Notes under the pieces: model-generated | Database searches by the model: none | What the model saw: the letters and a program-made list of their open reading frames with translations, nothing else | Told to the model about the DNA's origin: nothing | DNA from: Planctomycetota bacterium | GTDB lineage: Bacteria; Planctomycetota; Planctomycetia; Pirellulales; Lacipirellulaceae | DNA length: 64,000 nucleotides | Direction of reading: 5' to 3' | NCBI GenBank assembly: GCA_029259915.1 | Contig: JAJDED010000039.1 | Span: forward strand, 155,013-219,012 | Shown here: positions 9,047 to 16,367 of the stretch, piece by piece | Position numbering within the stretch: the stretch's first letter is position 1 | Layout of the letters: each line of letters begins with the position of its first letter | Program-made: the position numbers and the translations under genes

Positions 9047-10258
9047 ATGCTCTGGTTATCAAAGCGCACACAAACACTCGTTTCAGTTTTCACACGCGGC
9101 GCGTTCTGTATTTTCTTGATGGGTGCGTGCCATGCCGTGCAAGCACAGACTTCAGCACCAGCGGCAGAAAAGTTATTGGGCGACACGTTTCCCATTTCCG
9201 ACGAGTTGCAAACTCCCGAGCAGCTTTTCCAATTCATCGAAGAAGTTGCCAACACCGAACCCGAGGAGACGAGCGAAGACGCGATGATCGCCCATCAGCG
9301 TAAGCTCGCGCGAACGGTGGTTCTGGTAGGAGACAAAGTTTTGGAGCTCGACTCGAGCGTGGAAGAGGCAATGCAAGCCACCTATTTCAAGCTTCAGGCG
9401 CTGCGGCTACTTGTGGAAATCGACGAACCGGGTGCGGATTCGCTGTTTGCCAAAGCGGTCGATATCGCCCGCAACGACGAACGATCCGACGTCGCCGCGG
9501 TGGGGATGAAGTTTTTTGTTGAAACCGGTTTTCGAAAATGGTCCACTTGGGGCGAGAGTGAAAAGTTGGGAATGGCCAAGGCTATCGTCGGTTTTATTAA
9601 ACAAGGCGAAGCCGGCCCCGAACACCTGCAGTTGATGCTCACGATGGTCGATTTCTTGACCACCAGGCAAGACGAACAGATCGCCAAACGTATGCTTGAC
9701 GAGCTTACGCCGCACTTCAGCAATAGCAAAGATGAAATTGTTTTGGGAATGTTGGAGCGGGTAAAGGGCATCGGACGTCGGCTCAATTTGCCCGGCAACC
9801 AAATGGAACTCACCGGCACGTTGCTCGACGGGTCGCCTCTGGATTGGGAATCGTATCGGGGCAAAGTGGTGCTCGTCGATTTTTGGGCCACCTGGTGTGG
9901 ACCTTGCCGGGCAGAAGTGCCAAACGTACTTCAACTTTATCAAGCATATCACGAAAAAGGATTTGAAGTCCTTGGCATCAGCCTCGACACACAACGGAGC
10001 GACGCAGAGGCTTATATCCAACAAATGCAACTCCCTTGGGCTACCGTTTTTAGCGAAGACAAAGAGCAGCGCGGCTGGGAACATCCTTTGGCAGTCTACT
10101 ATGGGATTTCGGGCATTCCGCGCGCCATTCTTGTCGATCAAAAAGGGAACGTGGTCCACATGGAAGCGCGCGGCGGGCAACTAGCTCGGGAACTTCGCCG
10201 ATTGCTGGGCGAACCCCTCGCACAGTCGCCGGGCGACGAAGATTTGCTTGTTAAATAG
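9047..10258 (+). CDS. Secreted TlpA-like thioredoxin-fold protein
   Basis: A 403-residue protein starting at ATG 9047, which gives a clear signal peptide (basic MLWLSKRTQT, a hydrophobic core to LMGACHAV, then QAQ as cleavage region). The in-frame codon at 8996 would spoil it. Residues about 40-260 are a helical acidic region without a recognised domain. The C-terminal about 140 residues are a TlpA/ResA-type domain: LLDGSPLDWESYRGKVVLVDFWATWCGPCRAEVP carries the redox pair CGPC, and SGIPRAILVDQKG carries the cis-proline. Expected role: periplasmic or envelope-located disulfide reduction, for example in cytochrome c maturation or oxidative protection. This helical-plus-TlpA layout is common in planctomycetes. 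Confidence 0.88.
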   Translation: MLWLSKRTQTLVSVFTRGAFCIFLMGACHAVQAQTSAPAAEKLLGDTFPISDELQTPEQLFQFIEEVANTEPEETSEDAMIAHQRKLARTVVLVGDKVLELDSSVEEAMQATYFKLQALRLLVEIDEPGADSLFAKAVDIARNDERSDVAAVGMKFFVETGFRKWSTWGESEKLGMAKAIVGFIKQGEAGPEHLQLMLTMVDFLTTRQDEQIAKRMLDELTPHFSNSKDEIVLGMLERVKGIGRRLNLPGNQMELTGTLLDGSPLDWESYRGKVVLVDFWATWCGPCRAEVPNVLQLYQAYHEKGFEVLGISLDTQRSDAEAYIQQMQLPWATVFSEDKEQRGWEHPLAVYYGISGIPRAILVDQKGNVVHMEARGGQLARELRRLLGEPLAQSPGDEDLLVK

Positions 10259-10274
10259 AACGACTGTGTTTTGT

Positions 10275-10460
10275 TTAACCACAACGACACAACGGACACA
10301 ACGGGAAGGAAGTGTTGTGTAAAGGTTTTGACGGTTCGAAGCCTGTCCGAAGGCCAAGTGGTTATTTCACGGAGTTGATCGGCTTATTGGAGACACACCT
10401 GGTGTTGTTTTGACCTGCTAGTCAGCTATCACGTCGTGCTCGTTGTGCCGTTGTGGTAAA
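10275..10460. repeat. Long imperfect inverted repeat, variant copy 3 (ACAACG type)
   Basis: The left arm (10275-10304, TTAACCACAACGACACAACG...) and right arm (10432-10460, ending GCCGTTGTGGTAAA) are reverse complements with mismatches around a 127-bp spacer. It follows the same plan as the 6.3 and 7.9 kb elements, but CAAAG/CGAAG is replaced by CAACG in both arms. Matched changes on both sides suggest the hairpin is maintained. Confidence 0.75.
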
Positions 10461-10503
10461 ATTAACTTGGCGAAGTAGTAAATAGACTCTCATTAAAAAT
10501 AAA

Positions 10504-11997
10504 ATGAAAACCGCCAAGGCAATTGTGCCAACCGAAACGGGGGGAGTGCATGCCGAGCCTTGGTCGGCTGGAAAAATCGGGCGACTGTTTACGCTGTTCG
10601 GTCCGGCTGCAATTGTCGCATCGGTAGCCATCGGGGCGGGGGAAACCATTGTCGTTGTTCGCGGCGGCTCTTGGTTTGCCTACGATCTGCTCTGGCTTGT
10701 GCTGTTGAGCGTCATCGTCAAAGGGGTGTTTGTCACCTATCTCTTAGGACGCTACACGGCGGTCTGCGGCGAACCGCTCTGCCAACGTCTTGCGCTGCTA
10801 CCCGGTCCGCGTGGCTGGTTGTTGTTGACGTTAATCATCCTGGAAATGGCTGCCGCGGGACCACTGTGGGCAGCTGTTGCTCGGCCCTGCGGTGATTTAC
10901 TGTTTTACCTATTTGCAGGCACCGAATCTTCGGCGCCCGAACTGTTGTCCGAACGGATCATCACCACTTTGTTCATTGCACTGGCGCTGATCGTAAGTTT
11001 GTTCCTTACGTACGACAAATTGGAAAAGCAACAAGTACTCATCTGCGGCACGTTGATTCTGGGAACAATCATTGGGACCGCGCTAGTCCGGCCCGACTTC
11101 TGGGCGATCGTAAAGGGGAGTTTGAATTTTGGGCATATCCCTGAATTCCCTCCGTGGACACCCGAGAGTATCCGCGACCAAACTACCTTGGCCATGGTGA
11201 CGACGTTTGGTTACGTCGGCGGCAGCGTACTGACTTATGTGGTGTATGCCGATTGGATTTCGCTCCATGGCTGGGGACAGACCAACCACCCGGAGATCGA
11301 AGAAATTCGCCACCGTGCTGCGGCGGGAAGTCCACGCGATTATCTCCCAGACGATCCCGAATCGGCCGCCAAGATTCTTCGCTCGATTGCACCCCTGAAG
11401 TGGGATGTTGGCCTGGGGGCGTTTGTGCTGTGGAGTGTGAGCGCTTCGTTCATGGTTGCCGGCGCAGCAGTGCTTTATCCTTTGCTCGCATCGGGACAAA
11501 TGGAAACCGTGTTTAGCAATTGGAGTCTGCTAACCGATCAAGCCTACATCTGGCGCAACGTGCACGAATCGCTGATTTGGGTTTACTATGTTTGCGTGCT
11601 AATTGCGCTATGGGGCACGCTGCAGGCGTATCCGGAAATCTATTCGCGTGTGATCCTCGATTTTGGAAAAGCCATTTTTCCCGACCGAAAATGGTCGCGG
11701 CGACGTGTGCAATATGGTGTGTCGATTTATGTTTTTATTTCAGCCGGCACAGTGATCTGGAGCAATCTGCGTTTCGATACGCTAACGCACATTGTGGCGT
11801 TTCTGGCCACGAATTTGGGCGTTGCCCTGGCGATGGTGGCGGCGCTGTTTCTGAATTTTTATTTGCCACCCCGTTATCGGACGCGCTGGTGGATGCTCGT
11901 CGGGGGAATCGTTTCGGCTGGCATTTTGTTGATCGCTTCGACAATCAGCGGCATCGGCTTGTGGGAAGAGTTGCGCGACGCCTTTTCGTCGCAGTAA
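10504..11997 (+). CDS. Nramp-like multipass membrane transporter
   Basis: A 497-residue integral membrane protein with about 11 hydrophobic segments. The first segment, FGPAAIVASVAIGAGETIVVV (residues 36-56), corresponds to the Nramp TM1 region, where metal-binding proteins have DPGN; here it is GAGET, so the canonical metal ligands are not present. The TM6 region reads AMVTTFGYVGGSVLTYVVYADW, again without the Nramp MPH motif. A polar loop near residues 258-300 holds charged residues (HPEIEEIRHRAA, DYLPDDPESAAK). The family is that of Nramp-related transporters widespread in Planctomycetes whose substrate is unknown. No Shine-Dalgarno is evident. Manganese or iron transport should not be assumed. 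Confidence 0.75.
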   Translation: MKTAKAIVPTETGGVHAEPWSAGKIGRLFTLFGPAAIVASVAIGAGETIVVVRGGSWFAYDLLWLVLLSVIVKGVFVTYLLGRYTAVCGEPLCQRLALLPGPRGWLLLTLIILEMAAAGPLWAAVARPCGDLLFYLFAGTESSAPELLSERIITTLFIALALIVSLFLTYDKLEKQQVLICGTLILGTIIGTALVRPDFWAIVKGSLNFGHIPEFPPWTPESIRDQTTLAMVTTFGYVGGSVLTYVVYADWISLHGWGQTNHPEIEEIRHRAAAGSPRDYLPDDPESAAKILRSIAPLKWDVGLGAFVLWSVSASFMVAGAAVLYPLLASGQMETVFSNWSLLTDQAYIWRNVHESLIWVYYVCVLIALWGTLQAYPEIYSRVILDFGKAIFPDRKWSRRRVQYGVSIYVFISAGTVIWSNLRFDTLTHIVAFLATNLGVALAMVAALFLNFYLPPRYRTRWWMLVGGIVSAGILLIASTISGIGLWEELRDAFSSQ

Positions 11998-12022
11998 CAT
12001 GCCCCTGTTCTTTTCATAGCTT

Positions 12023-12076
12023 TTAGCCGCGATCTAACAGATCGCCGGAGCCTGCGATCTGTTAGATCGCGGCTAA
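12023..12076. repeat. Perfect 23-bp inverted repeat, copy 1 (AGCCGCGATCTAACAGATCG)
   Basis: Arms 12023-12045 and 12054-12076 are perfect reverse complements, joined by an 8-nt loop. The stem contains AGCCGCGATCTAACAGATCG. It lies 26 bp after the transporter stop. The same 23-bp stem with a different 8-nt loop is at 22079-22132, so this is a dispersed repeat rather than a chance terminator; it may also act as one. Confidence 0.92.
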
Positions 12077-12172
12077 ACAAGAATCTTCCGCAAACGACTG
12101 CATAGCAACTCCCCAGGCAATTTGGTAGGCTGGTCCCTTTGGTTATTCTTCCTTTCACTCCATGGAAGTCTG

Positions 12173-13324
12173 ATGCAAGCGATCAAAGCAGGAATTGTCG
12201 GGACAGGGTTTATTGGGCCTGTGCATGTCGAAGCGTTGCGGCGATTGGGCTACGTGAAAGTCGTCGCGGTGGCTGAGCGCGACGTCGATTTGGCGCAAGC
12301 CAAAGCCGACGAGCTTTCGATCCCCAAAGCGTACGGCGATTACCGTCAATTGCTGGCCGACCCCGAAATCCAAGTCGTGCATAACTGCACGCCCAATCAT
12401 CTGCACTTCGAGGTCAACCGCAACATTCTTGCTGCGGGGAAGCACATCATCTCGGAGAAGCCGTTGGCGATGAACAGTACCGAGTCGCGCGAATTAGTGC
12501 GATTGGCTGAGGCGGCGGGAGTGGTTCACGCGATCGATTTTAATTACCGCTACATGCCCTTGGTGCAGCAGGCCCGGATTATGTGCCAGGCAACCGACGA
12601 CGTGGGGCGCGTGCTGGCCGTGCATGGGACTTACTTTCAAGATTGGTTGCACAAAGATACCGATTGGAATTGGCGGCTCGTGCCGGAATTTAGCGGCGAG
12701 TCGCGTGCTGTGGCCGACATCGGGTCGCATTTGTGCGATATCGTGCAATTTGTCACGGGGCTAAAAATCGTCCGGGTGATGGCCGATCTGGTAACCATCC
12801 ATCCGGTGCGCAAGCGGCCCAAGGTCGAAGTGGAAACCTATGCCGGCAAAGTTCTTGACCTCAGTGATTTGGAAGAGGTCGCCATCGATACCGAGGATTA
12901 TGCTTCGATTCTCGTCGAGTTCGATTCCGGCATGCACGGTGTGTTGACGGTGAATCAATGTGCCGCGGGACGCAAAAATCGGCTTTCGTTTGAGATCAAC
13001 GGCAGCAACGCGGCCTTGGCGTGGAATCAAGAACGTCCCAACGAATTGTGGGTTGGCCGGCGTGACGGTCCTAATCAGACCATCATGAAGGATCCCAGTT
13101 TGCTGTACGCCGAAGCGAGCGAGTACGCCCATTACCCCGGCGGGCACAACGAAGCTTATCCCGACGGACCGAAAAACTTGTTCCGCAACGTTTATGGTTT
13201 TATAGCCGGCGAACGCCCCGGCGGCGACTTTGCCACGTTTGTCGACGGGCACAACGAAATCGCCATCTGCGACGCGGTTCTCAAAAGCAACCAAGAGAAG
13301 CAATGGGTCGACGTGAATTATTAG
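12173..13324 (+). CDS. Gfo/Idh/MocA family oxidoreductase
   Basis: A 383-residue NAD(P)-dependent sugar oxidoreductase starting at ATG 12173; the frame is open to 12122, but the Rossmann strand begins at this Met. The N-terminal GIVGTGFIGPVHVEALRRLG binds the dinucleotide, VVHNCTPNHLHFEV follows near residue 65, and SEKPLAMN (near 91) carries the catalytic Lys. The C-terminal half (residues about 125-383) is the alpha/beta substrate domain, with DIGSHLCDIVQFVTG and a conserved RKNRLSFEINGSNAALAW segment. The sugar or inositol substrate is not predictable. Its last 22 bp overlap the start of the H4MPT cyclohydrolase gene, which suggests co-transcription with unrelated C1 functions. Confidence 0.9.
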   Translation: MQAIKAGIVGTGFIGPVHVEALRRLGYVKVVAVAERDVDLAQAKADELSIPKAYGDYRQLLADPEIQVVHNCTPNHLHFEVNRNILAAGKHIISEKPLAMNSTESRELVRLAEAAGVVHAIDFNYRYMPLVQQARIMCQATDDVGRVLAVHGTYFQDWLHKDTDWNWRLVPEFSGESRAVADIGSHLCDIVQFVTGLKIVRVMADLVTIHPVRKRPKVEVETYAGKVLDLSDLEEVAIDTEDYASILVEFDSGMHGVLTVNQCAAGRKNRLSFEINGSNAALAWNQERPNELWVGRRDGPNQTIMKDPSLLYAEASEYAHYPGGHNEAYPDGPKNLFRNVYGFIAGERPGGDFATFVDGHNEIAICDAVLKSNQEKQWVDVNY

Positions 13325-14274
13325 CCCGTTTCGAACTTAACCAGCGGGCGGTGACTCTTTGCGAGACAATTGACGATCGTGTCGAGTTTTTGCGGGTTGC
13401 CAAGCATCGGTGCGCGAGTGGTGCGACGATTTTCGATTTTGGCGTTGAAGTGACCGGTTGCCAGGAAGCGGGAATTTTGCTTGCGAGGATTTGCCTGGCC
13501 GATTTGGCAACCGTCTCGGTCGTCCCTGCCACAAAAGAAATCCCTTGGCCGAAGGTGGCTGTCACTACCGACCAACCAATTGCTGCCTGTATGGCTTCGC
13601 AATACGCGGGTTGGGAAGTTAAAGGCGAAAACTACTTTGCGATGGGGTCGGGGCCCATGCGTGCTGCCTACGGGCGTGAGCCGCTGTTCGACGAGATCGG
13701 CCATCGCGAAAATCCCGAAGCTTGCGTTGGCGTACTGGAATCCAGCGCGTTGCCCCCGGAGACGGCCTGTCGAGACGTCGCACAAAAGTGTGGCATCAAA
13801 CCGCAACGGCTAACGCTGTTGGTTGCACCAACCAGCAGCCAGGCGGGAACATTGCAGGTGGTTGCTCGGAGCGTCGAGGCCGTGCTTCACAAACTGCACA
13901 CGCTAGGGTTTGACTTACGGTGCATCGAAAAAGCGAGCGGCTCGGCACCGCTGCCGTCGGTGGCGGAAAATGATCTTGCTGCCATTGGCCGCACGAATGA
14001 TGCCATCCTCTACGGCGGGGAAGTCACCCTCGCCGTGCGTGGCGACGATCGCTTGTTCGACAAAATTGGCCCGCAAACACCCAGCTCCGCATCGCCCGAC
14101 TATGGCAAACCGTTTGTCGAAATTCTTGCCCGATATCAAAACGATTTTTATCAGGTCGACCCGCTTCTGTTCAGTGCCGCAGCAATCACCTTCAAATACC
14201 TCGACACCGGACGAACAACTCGCTACGGCGAAATAAATTCGGACAACTTGAAACAGTCTTTTCTGAATTCTTAG
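13303..14274 (+). CDS. mch: Methenyltetrahydromethanopterin cyclohydrolase
   Basis: A 323-residue protein matching Mch along its length: NQRAVTLCETIDDRVEFL at the N-terminus, FDFGVEVTGCQEAGILLARICLADLATV (residues about 45-75), NYFAMGSGPMRAAYGREPLF (near 109-128), and the C-terminal NDAILYGGEVTLAVRGDD (near 227-245). Mch interconverts 5,10-methenyl-H4MPT and 5-formyl-H4MPT in the archaeal-type C1 pathway, which is also known from methylotrophic bacteria and Planctomycetes for formaldehyde oxidation. The start ATG lies inside the end of the preceding gene. An ATP-grasp ligase follows after a repeat-filled gap, a neighbourhood known for bacterial H4MPT genes. Confidence 0.93.
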   Translation: MGRRELLARFELNQRAVTLCETIDDRVEFLRVAKHRCASGATIFDFGVEVTGCQEAGILLARICLADLATVSVVPATKEIPWPKVAVTTDQPIAACMASQYAGWEVKGENYFAMGSGPMRAAYGREPLFDEIGHRENPEACVGVLESSALPPETACRDVAQKCGIKPQRLTLLVAPTSSQAGTLQVVARSVEAVLHKLHTLGFDLRCIEKASGSAPLPSVAENDLAAIGRTNDAILYGGEVTLAVRGDDRLFDKIGPQTPSSASPDYGKPFVEILARYQNDFYQVDPLLFSAAAITFKYLDTGRTTRYGEINSDNLKQSFLNS

Positions 14275-14367
14275 GAGTAGGAATTTATGAATGAGGACTT
14301 TCTGAAGCCACTCCTCTTGATGCATCATTCAGTAGTTTCAAACTCTCATTCAACCCTGGTAGATATG

Positions 14368-14585
14368 TACCCCGAAGGGGTTACACACCAAAGCCCAGGG
14401 TTGCGAGCGTTAGCGAGCTACCCTGGGACACGGTTATACTAACATTCGTACCCCAACGGGGTACCACAATCTACTTGCTGTCGGTGTATAACCCTTTCAG
14501 GGTAGCTGTTCTCGGGCGTCACTAACCCAGGGTACCCCGACAAGTCGGGAAACCCTGGGCTTTGGTGTGAAACCCCTTCGGGGTA
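14368..14585. repeat. Nested inverted-repeat element (CCCAGGG / ACCCCGAAGGGGT)
   Basis: Outer arms 14368-14400 and 14553-14585 are 33-nt reverse complements with one mismatch. Inside, two smaller hairpins pair CCCAGGG with CCCTGGG (14394-14427 and 14526-14559). Shorter palindromes include TACCCCAACGGGGTA near 14449 and ACCCTTTCAGGGT near 14491. The element fills most of the 367-bp gap between mch and the ATP-grasp gene. The regular self-complementary units suggest a REP-like mobile or structural RNA element. No open reading frame is convincing in it. Confidence 0.88.
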
Positions 14586-14641
14586 GATTCAATTGTTTAT
14601 TATCCTAACTTGAAACGACTGCAATTCATCATTTGGAAATT

Positions 14642-15502
14642 ATGCAAATCGCCGTTTTAGGTTCGAAAAATAGTTGGCACGTCGAGGATCTTCGCCGCGC
14701 TGCGGGCGATCGGCACGAAATTGTGCCGGTGGCGTATCGGCAGCTCTCGTCGTGTGTCGACGCGCGCGGAACGATGCTTTCGTCGGGAACTCTTGACTTG
14801 CACAAATTCGACGCGGTGTTGGTGCGATCGATGCCGCCGGGGAGTTTGGAGCAGATTGTGTTTCGCATGGACGCCCTTGCCAATTTGGCCGCGGCAGGCG
14901 TGCAGGTTGTCAATCCGCCGCGGGCGATTGAAGTTGCAGTCGACAAATATCTGGCGACGTCGCGATTGCGCGACGCGGGTCTGTTGGTCCCAGCAACCGT
15001 GGCCTGCCAAACGGTCGAGCAGGCCATGGATGCCTTTTCTGTACTTGGCGGCGACGTAGTAATAAAACCTTTGTTCGGCTCCGAAGGGCGAGGGATGACC
15101 CGTGCCAACGACGAAGCGGTCGCGCTGCGGATATTCAAGGCTTTGGAACAAATCGGCTCGGTGCTTTACGTGCAGAAATTTATCGACCACGAAGGTTGCG
15201 ACCTACGGCTGCTGGTGATTGGCAACCAGGTGATTGGCATGCGTCGCCGGAATCTTTCCGACTGGCGGACAAACGTCAGTCGCGGTGCAGTGACTGAACC
15301 GCTGGAGGTGACCGCCGAACTGGCTGAACTGGCACAGCGGGCCGCGGTCGCGGTGGGCGCACCCGTGGCTGGCGTCGATTTGCTACCCGGCAAAGATGGC
15401 CAGCTCTATGCGCTCGAAGTCAACGCGGTACCCGGCTGGCAGGCGCTGTCGCGCGTCACCGGTGTTCACGTCGCAAAACTTGTGTTGCAGCAAGTCGAAT
15501 GA
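14642..15502 (+). CDS. RimK-type ATP-grasp ligase, H4MPT-associated
   Basis: A 286-residue ATP-grasp enzyme from ATG 14642 (MQIAVLGSKNSWHVEDL). Typical features are RSMPPGSLEQIVFRMDAL (residues about 62-80), VVNPPRAIEVAVDKYLATSRL (near 90-110), the ATP-binding VVIKPLFGSEGRGM (near 137-150), YVQKFIDHEGCDLRLLVIGN (near 175-195) and the metal-binding C-terminal YALEVNAVPGWQAL. RimK-family enzymes add glutamate to carboxyl groups; MptN-like members glutamylate tetrahydromethanopterin, and similar genes accompany mch in bacteria with the H4MPT pathway. A role in cofactor side-chain synthesis is therefore likely but rests on context. Confidence 0.85.
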   Translation: MQIAVLGSKNSWHVEDLRRAAGDRHEIVPVAYRQLSSCVDARGTMLSSGTLDLHKFDAVLVRSMPPGSLEQIVFRMDALANLAAAGVQVVNPPRAIEVAVDKYLATSRLRDAGLLVPATVACQTVEQAMDAFSVLGGDVVIKPLFGSEGRGMTRANDEAVALRIFKALEQIGSVLYVQKFIDHEGCDLRLLVIGNQVIGMRRRNLSDWRTNVSRGAVTEPLEVTAELAELAQRAAVAVGAPVAGVDLLPGKDGQLYALEVNAVPGWQALSRVTGVHVAKLVLQQVE

Positions 15503-15511
15503 CAGTAAAAA

Positions 15512-15583
15512 GCTGTTAGCCATTAGCTGTTAGCAGTTAGCTTTTCATCCAAGAAATCTGGCTAATAGCTAACAGCTAATTTA
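15512..15583. repeat. Short inverted repeat of GCTGTTAGC / GCTAACAGC motifs
   Basis: AGCTGTTAGCCATTAGCTGT and repeats of TTAGC at 15512-15542 face GGCTAATAGCTAACAGCTAA at 15562-15581. It lies between the converging ATP-grasp and NfeD genes and uses the same GCTAAxx words as the 3285-3354 heptamer array. It probably forms a terminator-like hairpin. Confidence 0.7.
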
Positions 15584-16162
15584 TGCCAGCGGATCTTCCA
15601 GCGAGTCGAATCCCAACTCTTCGACAGGCGTGGAAAGCAGGTTCCGGGGATCTTCGCCCGAATGACGGATCTCGTCGTCGTCGGCTGGTCGAACGATCAC
15701 GCGGTTGGCGCGGACTTCGACCACGATTACCGCTTGCCCTTCGTCGATCGCAGGGCCTTGGCTCACCGCATCGAACAAATGATCGTCAATCGAAATACTG
15801 CCCGAGGGCAACATTTTCGATTTCGCGATGCCAATGCGTCCCACCAACTCGCGGCGCGGATCGAAGGGCTTCACGTCGGCCGCGTCGGGGAGTTCGCCCA
15901 AAAAGGATTTGCCCATCGGCGTCATGGGCCAATACTTAAAAGCCAGGACAATTGCTGTCGGAACGGCAAGCAACGTGATAGCGATAAATCCAAATCCCGT
16001 CGTCGAGCTGTGCTCAAATGCCTTGAACAAGCTGCCGAGAATCGCCACGGTCGAGAGAAAACCTAGAATGCCCCCCGAGGGGACAAAAATTTCCATCACC
16101 ACCAATCCGCAGCCGATAAGCAGCAGCAAGATCGCCCAGGATAACGGGTCGAGACCAGGCAT
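15581..16162 (-). CDS. Short NfeD-like membrane protein
   Basis: A 193-residue protein with two or three N-terminal hydrophobic segments (LSWAILLLLIGCGLVVMEIFV, then GILGFLSTVAILGSLF, then FGFIAITLLAVPTAIVLAF) and a soluble C-terminal beta-rich domain from about residue 100 (LVGRIGIAKSKMLPSGSISID, then GQAVIVVEVRANRVIVRP) of the NfeD OB-fold type. The phrase MEIFVPSGGILGFLS is typical for NfeD. NfeD proteins sit in the cytoplasmic membrane beside stomatin-like or ClpP-class partners. The long NfeD protease gene lies just upstream on the same strand (206 bp gap), so the two may act together. ATG 16162 is preceded by AGGA. Confidence 0.82.
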   Translation of the reverse strand: MPGLDPLSWAILLLLIGCGLVVMEIFVPSGGILGFLSTVAILGSLFKAFEHSSTTGFGFIAITLLAVPTAIVLAFKYWPMTPMGKSFLGELPDAADVKPFDPRRELVGRIGIAKSKMLPSGSISIDDHLFDAVSQGPAIDEGQAVIVVEVRANRVIVRPADDDEIRHSGEDPRNLLSTPVEELGFDSLEDPLA

Positions 16163-16253
16163 GTTTAAGTCCTATCTTCCGAGTGTGATTCTTCAGTGCT
16201 CCTGCTGATATTCTAGCATTTTGTTTGCAAATCGTGCAAAGCGTTAGGCAGGA

Positions 16254-16365
16254 TTTTCACCACGGAGGCACGGAGTTTGGATTGATGAGTGCTGATTGAT
16301 GAGTGATGAACCAAGGTTACGGCACAATGCGATTCATAAATCATCAATCAGCAATCATCAATTTC
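16254..16365. repeat. Inverted repeat of TTGATGAGTG motifs beside an ACCACGG half-arm
   Basis: The sequence TTGATGAGTGCTGATTGATG (16282 onward, arm to 16310) is answered by the reverse-complement arm at 16333-16361. Just before it, 16257-16275 resembles a single arm of the ACCACAAAGACAC element (CACCACGGAGGCACGGAG). It fills the gap between the two NfeD genes. Confidence 0.65.
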
Positions 16366-16367
16366 CC

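Noticed and set aside
10504..11997. Manganese/iron Nramp transporter
   Set aside because: The DPGN and MPH metal-binding motifs are absent, so only an Nramp-like fold is claimed.
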